Shown here: positions 43,728 to 52,919 of the stretch, in pieces
Layout of the letters: each line of letters opens with the position of its first letter
Position numbering within the stretch: the first letter of the stretch is position 1
NCBI GenBank assembly: GCA_022827785.1
Contig: JAJEIM010000023.1
Span: 95,308-159,307 of the forward strand
Reading direction: 5' to 3'
DNA: 64,000 nt
Origin: Acidimicrobiia bacterium
GTDB lineage: Bacteria; Actinomycetota; Acidimicrobiia; Spongiisociales; Spongiisociaceae
Made by a program: the position numbers and the translations under genes
The notes under the pieces: generated by a model
Databases searched by the model: none
What the model was told of the DNA's origin: nothing
Seen by the model: the letters and a program-made list of their open reading frames with translations, nothing else

Positions 43728-44810
43728 ATGCCTGGAGGGAAGTGGTACAGGTTCAGACCCGGGTTGGTGATTGTCACGGCCTTCCTTCTCTTCGCCGCGG
43801 CTTGCGGCGGAGAAGAAGAGACCTCCGAGCCGGCTGATACCCAGGCCCCTGCCGCCACCGAGGCGGCGCCCGAGACCACCGCCATGGCTGATGATTCGGC
43901 GATGACGACTGATGAGCCGATCAAGTTGGGTTATATCTCTGGTGGTGATGCGGATCCGTTCGTGTTCATCGTGACGGAGAGTATTCGTGAGGCGGCTGCG
44001 TCGGCTGGTGTGGAGTTGTTCGAGTGTGACGCGAATTTCTCTACGGATACGGCTATCCAGTGTGCTCGGACTTTGGATGCGCAGGGGTTGGACGCGGTTA
44101 TCAACTGGCAGTTCTTCCCGGATGCGGCTGAGGCGGTTTGTGAGGCGTACGGTGATCTGCCGACGGTGACGATGGACGTGCCTCAGGGTCCGTGCGAGCG
44201 GGTGTTTGTGGGGTCGAACGGTTACGAGGCCGGTCTGGTGGCGGGTGCCGGTTTGGGTGATTTCGCCCAGTCGGAGTTCGGTTGCGAGTTCGATCTGTAC
44301 GTGTCGATCGAGAATCTGAGTTCGCCTGATATCAATGCTCAGCGGGCCGGTGGTTCGCGTGAGGGCTTCGAGGGTGTTTGCGGGTCGGTTCCTGATTCGA
44401 AGTTCCGGGTTGTGGACAAGCGTCAGGGCGGCTCCGATGCGTTGGAGAACGTGCGGCGGCAGTTCACGGATATTTTGACGACGGTGCCGGACGCGACGGT
44501 GATTCTGGTGATGTCGAGTTTCGGTGATCCGGATGCGGCGTCTGCGTTCGCGGCGGCGGAGACTCAGGGCCGTGGTGGGCATGTGTTCATCGTGGGTCAT
44601 GGGGCTGATGCTTCGGCGTGGCCGGATATTTTGAACAATCCGCAGTGGATAGGTGATGTGGCGTATTTCCCGGATCGGTACGGGAGTCTGGCGGTGCCGG
44701 CGGCGATAGCGTTGGCGAAGGGTGAGGACCCGGGCCGGGAGATCTTCATCGATCACCAGTTCCTGGACGCTTCCAACCTCGTCGACGCCTACCCCGCCGC
44801 AGCCGGGTAG
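43728..44810 (+). CDS. Sugar ABC transporter substrate-binding lipoprotein
   Basis: A 360-residue periplasmic-binding protein of the ribose/galactose type (Peripla_BP_4). It has a signal peptide with lipobox FAAACGG, an acidic Thr/Ala/Glu-rich linker to about residue 60, and then the two-lobed domain (KLGYISGGDADPFVFIVTESI at its start). ATG 43728 follows AGGAGGTAGGAA. The codon usage changes sharply at about 43890, from C-ending to G/T-ending codons, and returns to normal at about 44730. This leaves a native signal/linker and tail around a divergent core. First gene of the importer operon. Confidence 0.92.
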   Translation: MPGGKWYRFRPGLVIVTAFLLFAAACGGEEETSEPADTQAPAATEAAPETTAMADDSAMTTDEPIKLGYISGGDADPFVFIVTESIREAAASAGVELFECDANFSTDTAIQCARTLDAQGLDAVINWQFFPDAAEAVCEAYGDLPTVTMDVPQGPCERVFVGSNGYEAGLVAGAGLGDFAQSEFGCEFDLYVSIENLSSPDINAQRAGGSREGFEGVCGSVPDSKFRVVDKRQGGSDALENVRRQFTDILTTVPDATVILVMSSFGDPDAASAFAAAETQGRGGHVFIVGHGADASAWPDILNNPQWIGDVAYFPDRYGSLAVPAAIALAKGEDPGREIFIDHQFLDASNLVDAYPAAAG

Positions 44811-44831
44811 GCGACAGGCAACCGTCAGGTA

Positions 44832-45872
44832 GTGAATACCAGAGACGCTGACCCGGGCCGGGGCAACGGGGAGAGAGGATCCCCCGGCGCCCCGGCCGCC
44901 GGGGTGATGTCGAAGCTGGTTTCGCGCGTCCGGTTCACGGCCATGCAGGCCAGGGTCGGGGTCCTGGTCCTCCTGTGCGTCTTCTTCACCATCCGGTCGC
45001 CGTTCTTCTTCACCTCCACCAACCTGGTGAATGTCCTGGTCAACGGGGCGGTGATCGGCATCATCGGCAGCGCCATGACCCTGCTGCTCGTGGCCCGGCA
45101 GGTCGACGTATCGGTGGGATCCGCCATCGGATTCGCCGGCGCCGTCTTCGCGGTGATCGCGAGGGACTACGGCATGGCCTGGGGAGTCGTCGGGGCGATC
45201 GCGGCCGCCATGGCGATCGCCGGCATCAACGCGGTCGCCATCATCAAGTTTCGGGTCAACTCGATCCTCACCACGCTCGCCACGCTCGTCGCCTTCCGCG
45301 GGGCCTCCAAGCTCGTCATGGACGGGAGGGCGGTTCGCGTCGAAGGGTTCAGGTTCCTGGGGCGTACCCGCTTCGAGGTCGGGGGAATCGAGATACCCGT
45401 GGCCGTGATCGTGTTGTTGCTGGTGGTGGCGGTCTTCTACGTGCTCATGCGCCTGACCAAGTACGGCCAGCAGATGTACGCCATCGGCGCCAACCCACAG
45501 GCGGCGCGGCTGGCGGGAATCCCGCTCGAGAGGCAGGTGGGCATCGCCTTCGTCCTCACCGGAGCGACCGTCGCCCTGGCCTCGATGATCGTGGTGTCCC
45601 AGGTGGGCGCGGTGTCCCCCACGACCGGGGAGAGGATGGAGTTCCTGGCCCTGACCGGCGTGATCGTGGGCGGGGCCAGCCTGTACGGGGGGAGGGGCTC
45701 GGTGATCGGCACCCTGGTGGCGATCCTCATCCTGGCGGTGCTGGACAACGGTCTCGTCCTGCTGCAGGTCCAGTCCTTCTGGCAGGAGGTGTCCAGGGGC
45801 GTCCTGCTGCTGGGTGCGGTGGTGTTCGACCAGCTGGGACGGCGGGAGGCCGAGGTCAGGATGGATGTGTGA
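44832..45872 (+). CDS. Sugar ABC transporter permease (RbsC type)
   Basis: A 346-residue permease of the BPD_transp_2 family, with about eight to ten helices, for ribose-, xylose- or polyol-type sugars. It shows MTLLLVARQVDVSVGSAIGFAG, NAVAIIKFRVNSILTTLATL, GANPQAARLAGIPLER and the conserved cytoplasmic ATPase-contact region, followed by EFLALTGVIVGGASLYGGRGSVIGTL. The GTG 44832 start adds a 25-residue polar tail. An in-frame ATG at 44907 (MSKLV) is an alternative. It lies 21 bases after the binding-protein gene. Confidence 0.92.
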   Translation: MNTRDADPGRGNGERGSPGAPAAGVMSKLVSRVRFTAMQARVGVLVLLCVFFTIRSPFFFTSTNLVNVLVNGAVIGIIGSAMTLLLVARQVDVSVGSAIGFAGAVFAVIARDYGMAWGVVGAIAAAMAIAGINAVAIIKFRVNSILTTLATLVAFRGASKLVMDGRAVRVEGFRFLGRTRFEVGGIEIPVAVIVLLLVVAVFYVLMRLTKYGQQMYAIGANPQAARLAGIPLERQVGIAFVLTGATVALASMIVVSQVGAVSPTTGERMEFLALTGVIVGGASLYGGRGSVIGTLVAILILAVLDNGLVLLQVQSFWQEVSRGVLLLGAVVFDQLGRREAEVRMDV

Positions 45873-45918
45873 TGTACGGGGGAGAGGTACGTCCGAAATA
45901 CCATGAGGTAGCAACGAC

Positions 45919-46695
45919 ATGACGTACGTCACCGTGCCCGACGCACCACTGCTGGAGATCAGAGGCCTGTCCAAGCACTACGGGACCATACGCGCCCTGG
46001 ACGATGTGAGCTTCTCCCTGGACCGCGACGAGATCGTAGGGCTCCTCGGTGACAACGGGGCCGGCAAGTCCACTCTCGTGAAGTGCCTGTCCGGAGCTGT
46101 CATCCCCACCGCAGGCGAGGTGTACCTGCATGGCGACCGAAAGGTGTTCTCCACCCCCGCGGAGGCTCGGGACGAGGGCATCGAGACGGTCTACCAGCAG
46201 CTCGCGCTGGTGGACATCTTCGACATCCCGGCCAACTTCTACCTGGGCCGTGAGGTGGTCCGGGATGGATGGCGGGGAATGCTGGGGATACTCAACCGCA
46301 GGCTGATGCGGAAGAGGGCCCGGGCCGCGGTCGAGGCCCTCCCTGCCCGGTTTCCGAACCTCGATGCCGACATCGAGACCATGTCAGGCGGGCAACGCCA
46401 GGTGGTCGCCATATCTCGGGCCGGCTTCTGGGGTGGCAGGCTCCTACTCCTGGACGAGCCCACTGCGGCGCTGGGTGTCAAGGAAGCCGCCGCTGTACTG
46501 GAGATGATCGGCGCGATGGTGTCCTCCACGGAAACCGACATGGCGATGATCGTCATCTCCCACAACATGGAACACGTCTGGTCGATCTGCACCCGCCTGC
46601 TCATACTCCGCCAGGGCAGGTTGGTGGCCGACCTGCCCAAATCCGAGACCACCCGCCAGGAAGTTGTGGCCCACATCACCGGCGCCACCGCCTGA
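45919..46695 (+). CDS. Sugar ABC transporter ATP-binding protein (single domain)
   Basis: A 258-residue ATPase with Walker A GDNGAGKST, signature MSGGQRQVVAISRA, Walker B LLLLDEPTAALG and switch ISHNM. Ribose-type importers usually have one polypeptide with two such domains (about 500 residues). This one is a single-domain FrcA-like form and must act as a homodimer. It is the third gene of the importer operon, 46 bases after the permease. The next gene's possible CTG start overlaps its stop. Confidence 0.93.
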   Translation: MTYVTVPDAPLLEIRGLSKHYGTIRALDDVSFSLDRDEIVGLLGDNGAGKSTLVKCLSGAVIPTAGEVYLHGDRKVFSTPAEARDEGIETVYQQLALVDIFDIPANFYLGREVVRDGWRGMLGILNRRLMRKRARAAVEALPARFPNLDADIETMSGGQRQVVAISRAGFWGGRLLLLDEPTAALGVKEAAAVLEMIGAMVSSTETDMAMIVISHNMEHVWSICTRLLILRQGRLVADLPKSETTRQEVVAHITGATA

Positions 46696-46751
46696 AACAC
46701 GGGGGCTCCGCAATCGTCTGGAACCCGGGCGCAGGCCTCCAAGGCAGGGGG

Positions 46752-47480
46752 GTGATCGTCACCGGAGCCGCCCAGGGGATCGGCCAGGCCACAGCCGAAG
46801 CCTTCGCCGAGGCAGGGGCGCGGGTGTTCGCGGTCGACATCAAGGGCGAAGCTGTGAAGCGGGCGGTTGCCGGGCTGGCACGCCCCTCCCTCCACCACGC
46901 GAGACGTTACGACCTCCGCGACATAGCAGGGCTCGGCGGCCTGGTGGAGGAGGCATCGGAGTCCCTGGGAAACCTCTGGGCGCTTGCCCATGTGGCCGGC
47001 ACCCTCAAGAGGCAGCCCCTTGACGAGGTGGGCGAGGAGGAGTGGGATCTCCAGCTGGACGTTGATCTCAAGGCCGGGTTCTTCCTGTGCCGGGCCTTCG
47101 GCCAGGCGCTCGTCGCCGGGGGGAGGGGCGGGAGGATCGTCAACTTCTCGTCACCGGGCTTCATCCGGGGCACCAGGCTGGGCGCCCATGCTTACGTGGC
47201 TGCCAAGGGCGGAGTGGTGTCCATGAGCCGCGACTTCGCCCGCTGGTACGGGCCGCACGGGATAACCGTCAACACCCTCCTCCCCGGCCCGATCGACACC
47301 CCCATGCAGCACACCGACAACACCGAGGAGGTGGTCGCGGCCGGGGTGGCCGCCTGTCCCCTGGGCCGTCTGGGTCAACCAGAGGAGGTTGCTTCGGTGG
47401 TGGTCTTCCTGGCCTCGGATCATGCGAGCTACATAAGCGGCGCCGCGATCAGCGTCACCGGCGGCGCCCTCATGTACTGA
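46752..47480 (+). CDS. SDR-family oxidoreductase, importer-linked
   Basis: A short-chain dehydrogenase with TGAAQGIGQA, a HVAGTLKRQ segment at the NNAG position, FSSPGFIRG (catalytic Ser) and YVAAKGG (Tyr/Lys). It is a paralogue of the SDR at 23601-24404 (both read GLxGRGVIVTGAA and end GGxxMY). The start is unclear. GTG 46752 begins directly at the first strand (VIVTG), while the paralogue extends some 25 residues further. A CTG at 46692 overlapping the ATPase stop (CTGA) would restore that extension. It probably oxidises the imported compound. Confidence 0.85.
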   Translation: MIVTGAAQGIGQATAEAFAEAGARVFAVDIKGEAVKRAVAGLARPSLHHARRYDLRDIAGLGGLVEEASESLGNLWALAHVAGTLKRQPLDEVGEEEWDLQLDVDLKAGFFLCRAFGQALVAGGRGGRIVNFSSPGFIRGTRLGAHAYVAAKGGVVSMSRDFARWYGPHGITVNTLLPGPIDTPMQHTDNTEEVVAAGVAACPLGRLGQPEEVASVVVFLASDHASYISGAAISVTGGALMY

Positions 47481-47503
47481 GGCCTCATGGATCGAGTCAG
47501 TCC

Positions 47504-47524
47504 TTTCGCAGGCGAGGTGCGAAA
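47504..47524. terminator. Hairpin between convergent genes
   Basis: TTTCGCA-N7-TGCGAAA forms a seven-base stem in the 90-base gap between the ends of the SDR and phosphoesterase genes. It is followed by AAGCGG on the plus strand and lacks a long T-tract, so it is at best a weak bidirectional terminator. Confidence 0.35.
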
Positions 47525-47570
47525 AGCGGAGCGGTGAACACGTCGATCCTCAAGCTCGAGGGTCGGTCAG

Positions 47571-49604
47571 CTACTTGGGGATCTGGACCACGAGCAGTTG
47601 GCCGCTGGAGCGCGAGGCAACCAGGTCAGCAATAACGCCAGATGTGTCCTGCCAAGACGTGCCGGCTACCGGGTTGATCAGCCTGACCCTCTCATTCCCG
47701 CCTACCCTCCGCCGTATTGCCTCGGCTGCCGGGGGCTTCTCGTTTTCCGAAACCAGCCACAACTCGCATCTCCGGTCCTCGATAGCCCGTATGTTTGCGC
47801 TGCCACCCGGCTCGACGGCCGAATAGCTGCCCGGTTGTCGCCCTTCCCCGAACAGCACCGTGTTCAACACCCTGGTCACATGGAAGGCGGGCCGCGGGTT
47901 CGACAACCGGTCGAGCAGCCCGTGAACCACCTTGGTCACCCGGTCGAGATCCTGCAGCGGGTCGAGGTAGACGCGGCAGCCGGGCATCGTGGCGGCTGCG
48001 AACAACCCTTCCGCGGCCGCGAGGGCGTTGGCCTCGTCGTCGGCGTCCAGCGGCACCAGGAAGTCGAGCCCTCCTATGGAGCGGAGTCGGGCGTCGAAGG
48101 CGCGGATGTCGCTCCATGCCGATTCCGAGCCGTCGACCATGCAGACCGCCCGGTCCAGGACGAGGCCGTGGCCGGCCAGCATCTCGTCGAGGCGCGGTAG
48201 TTCCGGGGGCCGGTAGCCGGTCCGGCTGCGCAGATGCACCTTGCCGGTGTCCTCCAGCGCCAGCGGGGCCAGGGCTACCCGCACGCCCGCTCCCCGCAGT
48301 TCCGCCAGGGCATCCAGATCCTCGCGGTCCGGAAGGAAACGGTTGGTCAGCTGTACCTCGATGAAGTCCGCTCCGGCGGCCTTGCGGGCCGCGGCCGTTA
48401 TGTCATCCGGCCTTGGACAGAGAACGGTCGCGGTCAAGTCCACTCCTTCCCGACGCAGGACGCCAAGTTGCCCGGCCTGCAGAGGCACGTCGAGGTCGTG
48501 GATCGGGAACCGGACGTTGCGGATCCCCGCCTCGACGCAGCCGAGGAGCGGGTAGTCGTCGCGGATCCGGTGCCGCACGTGGTTGGGGTAGGAGATCGCC
48601 CCGTCGCTCTTGTTGGTGATGGGCAGTCGCAGGTATGCGGCTACCGGAGAATGCGGAAGGTCGACGATCGTGCCGGTGAGGATGCGGGTTCCGGCCCGGT
48701 GGTTGGAGTGCGTCTCGCCGCTGGTGCGGATCAGGTGCACCGAGGGCCCCCGGTCTGTCACTCTCACCAGGAAGAAGCCGAGCTTGGTGGTATCGATCCA
48801 TCCCCGGTCGGCGGGGCGGACGTTGAAGGCCTCGTAGAAGCCCGGCCTGGTCGTGGTGGTCGAGGGAAGCGTGTAGAGGCGGGTGTTGCCGGCCCGGTTG
48901 AACACCTGGAAATGGGTATGCCCGCTGAACAGGGCCTCGACTTCGTAGCGCCTGCACAGGTCCAGCAGCCACGTCCGGTCAGGGTTGTCCAGCACGTCGT
49001 AGCTGCCCAGTCCGGGTTCGTCCTCGTCGACCAGGAAGGGGGGAAGGTGGAGGAACATGAAGATCCGGTGCGAGGCGTGGGCGGCGAGGTCGGCCTCCAC
49101 CCACTCGCGCTGCTCGATGGCCTCCGGCAGGGTGGTGTTCATGATCTGGGAGTTGAGGACGATGAAGTGCGCGCCGCCTGCGGTCCGGCTGTAGAACGAC
49201 TTGCCGAAGTCCTCGTCCCACCGCTTCAGGAATCCCGGTTCGACCCATCCGGCGGGCACCGTCGGATCCGGTTTGTCGCCGATGTCCATGTTGCCGGCCG
49301 CGAAGTTGACGTCCAGGCCCGACTCCTCGAACTGGGTCACCGCGGCTTGCCGGCCCGTGTCGAAGAACCGGGAGCCGGGGTACTCCTGGGCCAGGTCCCC
49401 CACATGGAAGACCAGGGCGGGCTCGGTCGCCTTGGCCAGTGCCAGGGCCCAGTCGCCGCGCTCCGACCACTCGCGCACTATCTCCGGTGTCACAGAGTCA
49501 CCCTTGGTGGAATACATCCCGGGATCGACCAGGTGATGGGTGTCGGCGAGCACCACGAACTCCAGGTCGGCCTCGGGTACGTCTGAGCGGTCGAAGCGGG
49601 GCAT
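47571..49604 (-). CDS. Calcineurin-like phosphoesterase fused to a barrel-like domain
   Basis: A 677-residue protein. Residues 1-290 are a metallophosphoesterase with the five motifs in order: VLADTHH, HVGDLAQ, AGNMD, FLHLPPF and FSGHTHFQVF. A beta-rich linker with VRVTDRGPSVHLIRTSG follows. The last 330 residues (GVEAGIRNVRFPIHD onward; DFIEVQLTNRF; LVPLDADDEANALAAAEGLF) look like a TIM-barrel-type domain that I cannot place. ATG 49604 has a strong ribosome site (AGGAGG). A two-domain hydrolase, perhaps for phosphorylated sugars or phosphodiesters, is inferred. Confidence 0.85.
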   Translation of the reverse strand: MPRFDRSDVPEADLEFVVLADTHHLVDPGMYSTKGDSVTPEIVREWSERGDWALALAKATEPALVFHVGDLAQEYPGSRFFDTGRQAAVTQFEESGLDVNFAAGNMDIGDKPDPTVPAGWVEPGFLKRWDEDFGKSFYSRTAGGAHFIVLNSQIMNTTLPEAIEQREWVEADLAAHASHRIFMFLHLPPFLVDEDEPGLGSYDVLDNPDRTWLLDLCRRYEVEALFSGHTHFQVFNRAGNTRLYTLPSTTTTRPGFYEAFNVRPADRGWIDTTKLGFFLVRVTDRGPSVHLIRTSGETHSNHRAGTRILTGTIVDLPHSPVAAYLRLPITNKSDGAISYPNHVRHRIRDDYPLLGCVEAGIRNVRFPIHDLDVPLQAGQLGVLRREGVDLTATVLCPRPDDITAAARKAAGADFIEVQLTNRFLPDREDLDALAELRGAGVRVALAPLALEDTGKVHLRSRTGYRPPELPRLDEMLAGHGLVLDRAVCMVDGSESAWSDIRAFDARLRSIGGLDFLVPLDADDEANALAAAEGLFAAATMPGCRVYLDPLQDLDRVTKVVHGLLDRLSNPRPAFHVTRVLNTVLFGEGRQPGSYSAVEPGGSANIRAIEDRRCELWLVSENEKPPAAEAIRRRVGGNERVRLINPVAGTSWQDTSGVIADLVASRSSGQLLVVQIPK

Positions 49605-49782
49605 ACCCGGACCTCCTCGGTTCTGGTTTCTGCGTACGGGGCGGTTTGCGAGACCGGATCCGGTCAGATGGTACGCAAGACCGTGCAGCGCCTGTCGAGC
49701 ATCACTAACTTGTTCATGGACGGTATCGATGGTGGAGGCGCCACCTCCGAGGTGGTGGACAGCACGACCAGGGAGGTAACGG

Positions 49783-50286
49783 ATGGGTTTTCTTTCGATC
49801 GACCACGTGGGGGTGGCGGTGACCGACCTTGAGGTGTCGGTTCCCTGGTGGACCCGGTTCCTCGAGAAGGAGCCCTTCATGCAGGGCACCTGGATAGCCG
49901 CCGACGTCGAGGACTACGTCGGCAAGATCGTCGGGTATCCCAACTGTGACATGTCGGGCGCCTTCTGGGCATTGCCGGGCGGTTCGGTGCTCGAGATGCT
50001 CCAGTACCACAACCCACCGCCCGGCCGGGTGGACATGGCCACCTACAACGCGGGGAACACCCATCTCTGCCTGGAAACCGAGGACATCCACCGGGACTAC
50101 GAGCGGATGCGGGACCACGCAGTGTTCGTCTCGCCGGAGCCGGTGCGCTGCGCCTGGGGCAGGTACGAGGGCGCCCTCACCTGCTACCTGCGCGACCCGG
50201 ACGACATCTCGATCGAGCTGATCCAGTTCGCCGAGGGGGGAAGGCCGTTCGAGGTCGAGAGCCCGTTCGTCAACCCCTACGGCTAG
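49783..50286 (+). CDS. VOC-family protein (glyoxalase/dioxygenase fold)
   Basis: A 167-residue vicinal-oxygen-chelate protein with paired beta-alpha-beta-beta-beta modules. IDHVGVAVTDLEVSVPWW begins the first, and NTHLCLETEDIHRDYERM the second. Metal ligands are expected at His8, Glu near VLEMLQY, His in NTHLC and Glu in ISIELIQF, all visible. Family members are epimerases, lyases, dioxygenases and resistance proteins. GGAGGTAACGG precedes the ATG. It heads a plus-strand cluster of sugar-type dehydrogenases. Confidence 0.88.
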   Translation: MGFLSIDHVGVAVTDLEVSVPWWTRFLEKEPFMQGTWIAADVEDYVGKIVGYPNCDMSGAFWALPGGSVLEMLQYHNPPPGRVDMATYNAGNTHLCLETEDIHRDYERMRDHAVFVSPEPVRCAWGRYEGALTCYLRDPDDISIELIQFAEGGRPFEVESPFVNPYG

Positions 50287-50295
50287 CCGAGCATT

Positions 50296-51414
50296 GTGGA
50301 CGGGAAGCGGGTTCGGGTAGGTGTAATCGGCGCCGGTTCCTGGGCGATCGCCAACCACATCCCGATCCTGGCGGCGCGGGAGGACGTCGAGCTGGTGAGC
50401 GCCGTCCGGACCAACCGCGAGGCGCTGGCCCTGCTCCGCGAGAGGTTCGGATTCGAACACGTCAGCGACGATTACCGGGACGCATTGGAACTCGGCCTGG
50501 ACGCGGTGGTCGTGGCCAGCCCGGCAGGGCTCCACTACGAGCATGTGAAGGCGGCGCTGGAGGCGGGAGCCCACGTCCTGTGCGAGAAGCCCTTCACCAC
50601 GAAGCCCGAACATGCCTGGGAACTCCATGACATCGCCTCGGAGCGGGACCGCCACCTGCTCCTCGCCCTCGGCTGGAACTACCGTCCCACCGCCATAGAG
50701 GCCAAGAGGCTGATGGAGACCCCCGGCGTGGGAGACGTCCAGCACGTCCTGGTGGCCATGGCCTCGGGCCTGCGGGGCCTCCTCCAGGGTACGGGGAGCT
50801 ACCGGGGCCAGGACGCCTTCTTCCAGCCCGCCGCCAAGACCTGGACCGATCCCCGGCTCTCCGGCGGAGGGTACGCCCCCGCGGCGCTGAGTCACGCCCT
50901 AGGGCTGGCGCTGTGGCTCACCGGCCAGCGCGCCTCCCAGGTCTTCGCCTTCATGAACGACGAGGGCGCCGGAATCGATCTGCATGACGCGATCAGCGTG
51001 CGGTTCGGTTCCGGGGCCACGGGCTCGATATCCGGCGCGTCGTCCCCGCCCGGGGGAAGCGCGGTCGATCAGGAGGACGCTCCGTGGCCCCGGCACCAGC
51101 TCCAGGTCCGGGTCTACGGGACGGAAGGCCATCTCGTGGCCGATCTGGAACGGGACTTCCTGTGGCTCTTCCGCGACGACGGCAAGGACGTCAAGGTCGA
51201 TCTACCACCCCGAGCCGGTCTCTACGGATGTGACGATCCACCCGACGTCCTGATCGAGCTGGCCCTCGGAAACGCGGCGGAGAACCGGTCCCCCGCCGAC
51301 GTGGGCGCCAGGACCGTCGAGTTGCTGAGCGCCGCCTACGAGAGCGCGAGCACCGGAGCCGTCGCCCGCATCCGGGCGCATGGGTCGGAGGGTCGGTCAG
51401 CGCCGGCGGGCTAG
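50296..51414 (+). CDS. Gfo/Idh/MocA-family oxidoreductase, paralogue 1
   Basis: A 372-residue NAD(P)-dependent dehydrogenase. The Rossmann motif is VGVIGAGSWAIANH, the cofactor-site CEKPFTTKPEHAWEL contains the family EKP, and the C-terminal substrate domain follows (GGGYAPAALSHALGLALWL, HDAISVRFGSGATGSISGA). It is a close relative of the protein at 53151-54248, with which it shares long stretches. It starts at GTG nine bases after the VOC gene stop. The pair probably oxidises related sugars or inositols. Confidence 0.9.
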   Translation: MDGKRVRVGVIGAGSWAIANHIPILAAREDVELVSAVRTNREALALLRERFGFEHVSDDYRDALELGLDAVVVASPAGLHYEHVKAALEAGAHVLCEKPFTTKPEHAWELHDIASERDRHLLLALGWNYRPTAIEAKRLMETPGVGDVQHVLVAMASGLRGLLQGTGSYRGQDAFFQPAAKTWTDPRLSGGGYAPAALSHALGLALWLTGQRASQVFAFMNDEGAGIDLHDAISVRFGSGATGSISGASSPPGGSAVDQEDAPWPRHQLQVRVYGTEGHLVADLERDFLWLFRDDGKDVKVDLPPRAGLYGCDDPPDVLIELALGNAAENRSPADVGARTVELLSAAYESASTGAVARIRAHGSEGRSAPAG

Positions 51415-51435
51415 GGCGTCTTCGCGGGAGGTCTG

Positions 51436-52491
51436 ATGGAGTCATCGCAGGAGAACCGGAGCCCAGCGGAGCGGGTGAGGATCGCCTTCTTCGGTGTGGG
51501 CAGCGTCGCGACCGCAGCGCTGGACCTGTGCCGGCAACGACCCTGGATGGATGTGGTGGGTGCCGTCCGCAGTCCTTCAGGGGCGGCCGGGCGACCCGCG
51601 GCCGGCGCCTGGTCCGGGATTCGCGTGTGGGCGGATCCGGAGGTCATGCTGGAGCAGGCGCGTCCCGACCTCGCGCTCGTAGCGACCAGGTCCGAACTCG
51701 ACTACGTGCTGCCCGTGATCGGGCTGTGCGTCCGGAAGGGTGTCCACGTCGTGTGCACCAGCGAGGAACTCGCCTGGCCGGATGTCGAACAGCCCGGGAC
51801 CGCCGCCTTTCTGCAGCGTTCCGCCCAGGAGGCCGGGTTGGCCATCGCCGCCACCGGGATCAATCCCGGCTTTGCCTTCGACGCCCTCCCGCTCATGCTG
51901 GCGGGGGCCGCCTGGGACGTCTCGAAGATCGTCGTCCAGCGCACGCTCGACGCGTCGGTGTTCGGCCGGGATGTTCACCGTTCGCTGGGTGTCGGCTACA
52001 CGGAGGCCGAGTTCCGCAGGGCCGTCCGGTCCCGGAGGGTCCGGGGCCATATCGGCTTCGCGGAGAGCGCCCGCATCATCGCGGACGGGATGGGGCTCGA
52101 GATCGAGCGGTTCGAGGAGGAGATCGAACCGGTACTCGCAGATCGCGTCCATGTCCTGGCCGGGTACACGATCGAGCCACCCGAGACCGCAGGCGTCGTC
52201 CAGCTGGCCACGGCGATGGTGGGAGGACGGGAATGGCTCCGGTTCGAACTGTCCTTGCATGTCGCTCCGGAAGCGGTCGGCTTGGAGACCCGCGACCGTA
52301 TCCGCATCCACGGGGAGAACGAACTCGACCTCACGATGGAACCGGGAATGCCGGCCGTGTCCACCACCGCGGCCCTGCTCGTTAATGCAGTTCCCGCCGT
52401 ACTGGCTGCCAGGCCCGGCTTCTACCCGCCGGGACGCCTACTTCCCAACCCGCCGTGGCTGGCGGGCCACCGACCCCCGGGTGCGCCATGA
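51436..52491 (+). CDS. DapB/2,4-diaminopentanoate-dehydrogenase-like oxidoreductase
   Basis: A 351-residue NAD(P)-dependent protein. The N-terminal Rossmann region IAFFGVGSVATAALD is followed by VVCTSEELAWPDV and ATGINPGFAFDALPLMLAGA, which are characteristic of the dihydrodipicolinate-reductase-like family containing 2,4-diaminopentanoate dehydrogenase. A C-terminal ligand domain has GFAESARIIADGMGLEIE. The reaction in this cluster is not known. It is probably an amine or imine dehydrogenase. ATG 51436 follows GGAGGTCTG. The gene order suggests co-transcription with the two genes before it. Confidence 0.82.
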   Translation: MESSQENRSPAERVRIAFFGVGSVATAALDLCRQRPWMDVVGAVRSPSGAAGRPAAGAWSGIRVWADPEVMLEQARPDLALVATRSELDYVLPVIGLCVRKGVHVVCTSEELAWPDVEQPGTAAFLQRSAQEAGLAIAATGINPGFAFDALPLMLAGAAWDVSKIVVQRTLDASVFGRDVHRSLGVGYTEAEFRRAVRSRRVRGHIGFAESARIIADGMGLEIERFEEEIEPVLADRVHVLAGYTIEPPETAGVVQLATAMVGGREWLRFELSLHVAPEAVGLETRDRIRIHGENELDLTMEPGMPAVSTTAALLVNAVPAVLAARPGFYPPGRLLPNPPWLAGHRPPGAP

Positions 52492-52522
52492 TGCTCGCAC
52501 CGCCGAGGGGCGGGGCAGTTGT

Positions 52523-52837
52523 TCAGTCGAGGTGCCAGACCTCGTCGGCCCAGTAGAGGTTGCCGTCCTCGTCCACGAGGCTCAGGATCACGTCCTCGAA
52601 CCACTTCGACCAGCGGGCGTTCACCTCCGTGGGTCCGATCTTGCCGAAGGCGGTGGCCACGTCGGGGTGGGCCTCGACGTAGGCGATGATCTGGGTGCCG
52701 CGGCGGAACAGGCTGTAGTTCTTGAGCCCGGCCTTCTGGATCTCCTCGACCAGTTCGGGCCAGATCTCGTCGTGGCGCTTCTTGTACTCGTCGATCTTGT
52801 CCGGATAGATCTCGAACGTGAAGCACGCTCGCTGCAT
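52523..52837 (-). CDS. rhaM: L-rhamnose mutarotase
   Basis: A 104-residue protein of the RhaM/DUF718 family, which interconverts the alpha and beta anomers of L-rhamnose or related sugars. It has the signature YKKRHDEIWPELVEEIQKAGLKNYSLF (in parts: KKRHDEIWPEL, AGLKNYSLF), the catalytic histidine in RHDEIW and a tail MARW-like VNARWSKWF. It has a good ribosome site (TGAGGAGG). It converges on the DapB-like gene and is divergent from the second MocA gene, so the neighbourhood is a sugar-processing one. Confidence 0.92.
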   Translation of the reverse strand: MQRACFTFEIYPDKIDEYKKRHDEIWPELVEEIQKAGLKNYSLFRRGTQIIAYVEAHPDVATAFGKIGPTEVNARWSKWFEDVILSLVDEDGNLYWADEVWHLD

Positions 52838-52919
52838 GAAAGCCTCCTCAACGGTCTGGGTGCTCGATCGAATTTAGTGGTCTGCCTGCAGAATAACCAG
52901 GCGTGCTCTGGCGACCATC

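Noticed and set aside
43665..45974. A 769-codon minus-strand frame across the binding-protein and permease genes
   Set aside because: It exists because G/T-ending codons and G+C bias leave the antisense strand without stops. The composition is not protein-like.
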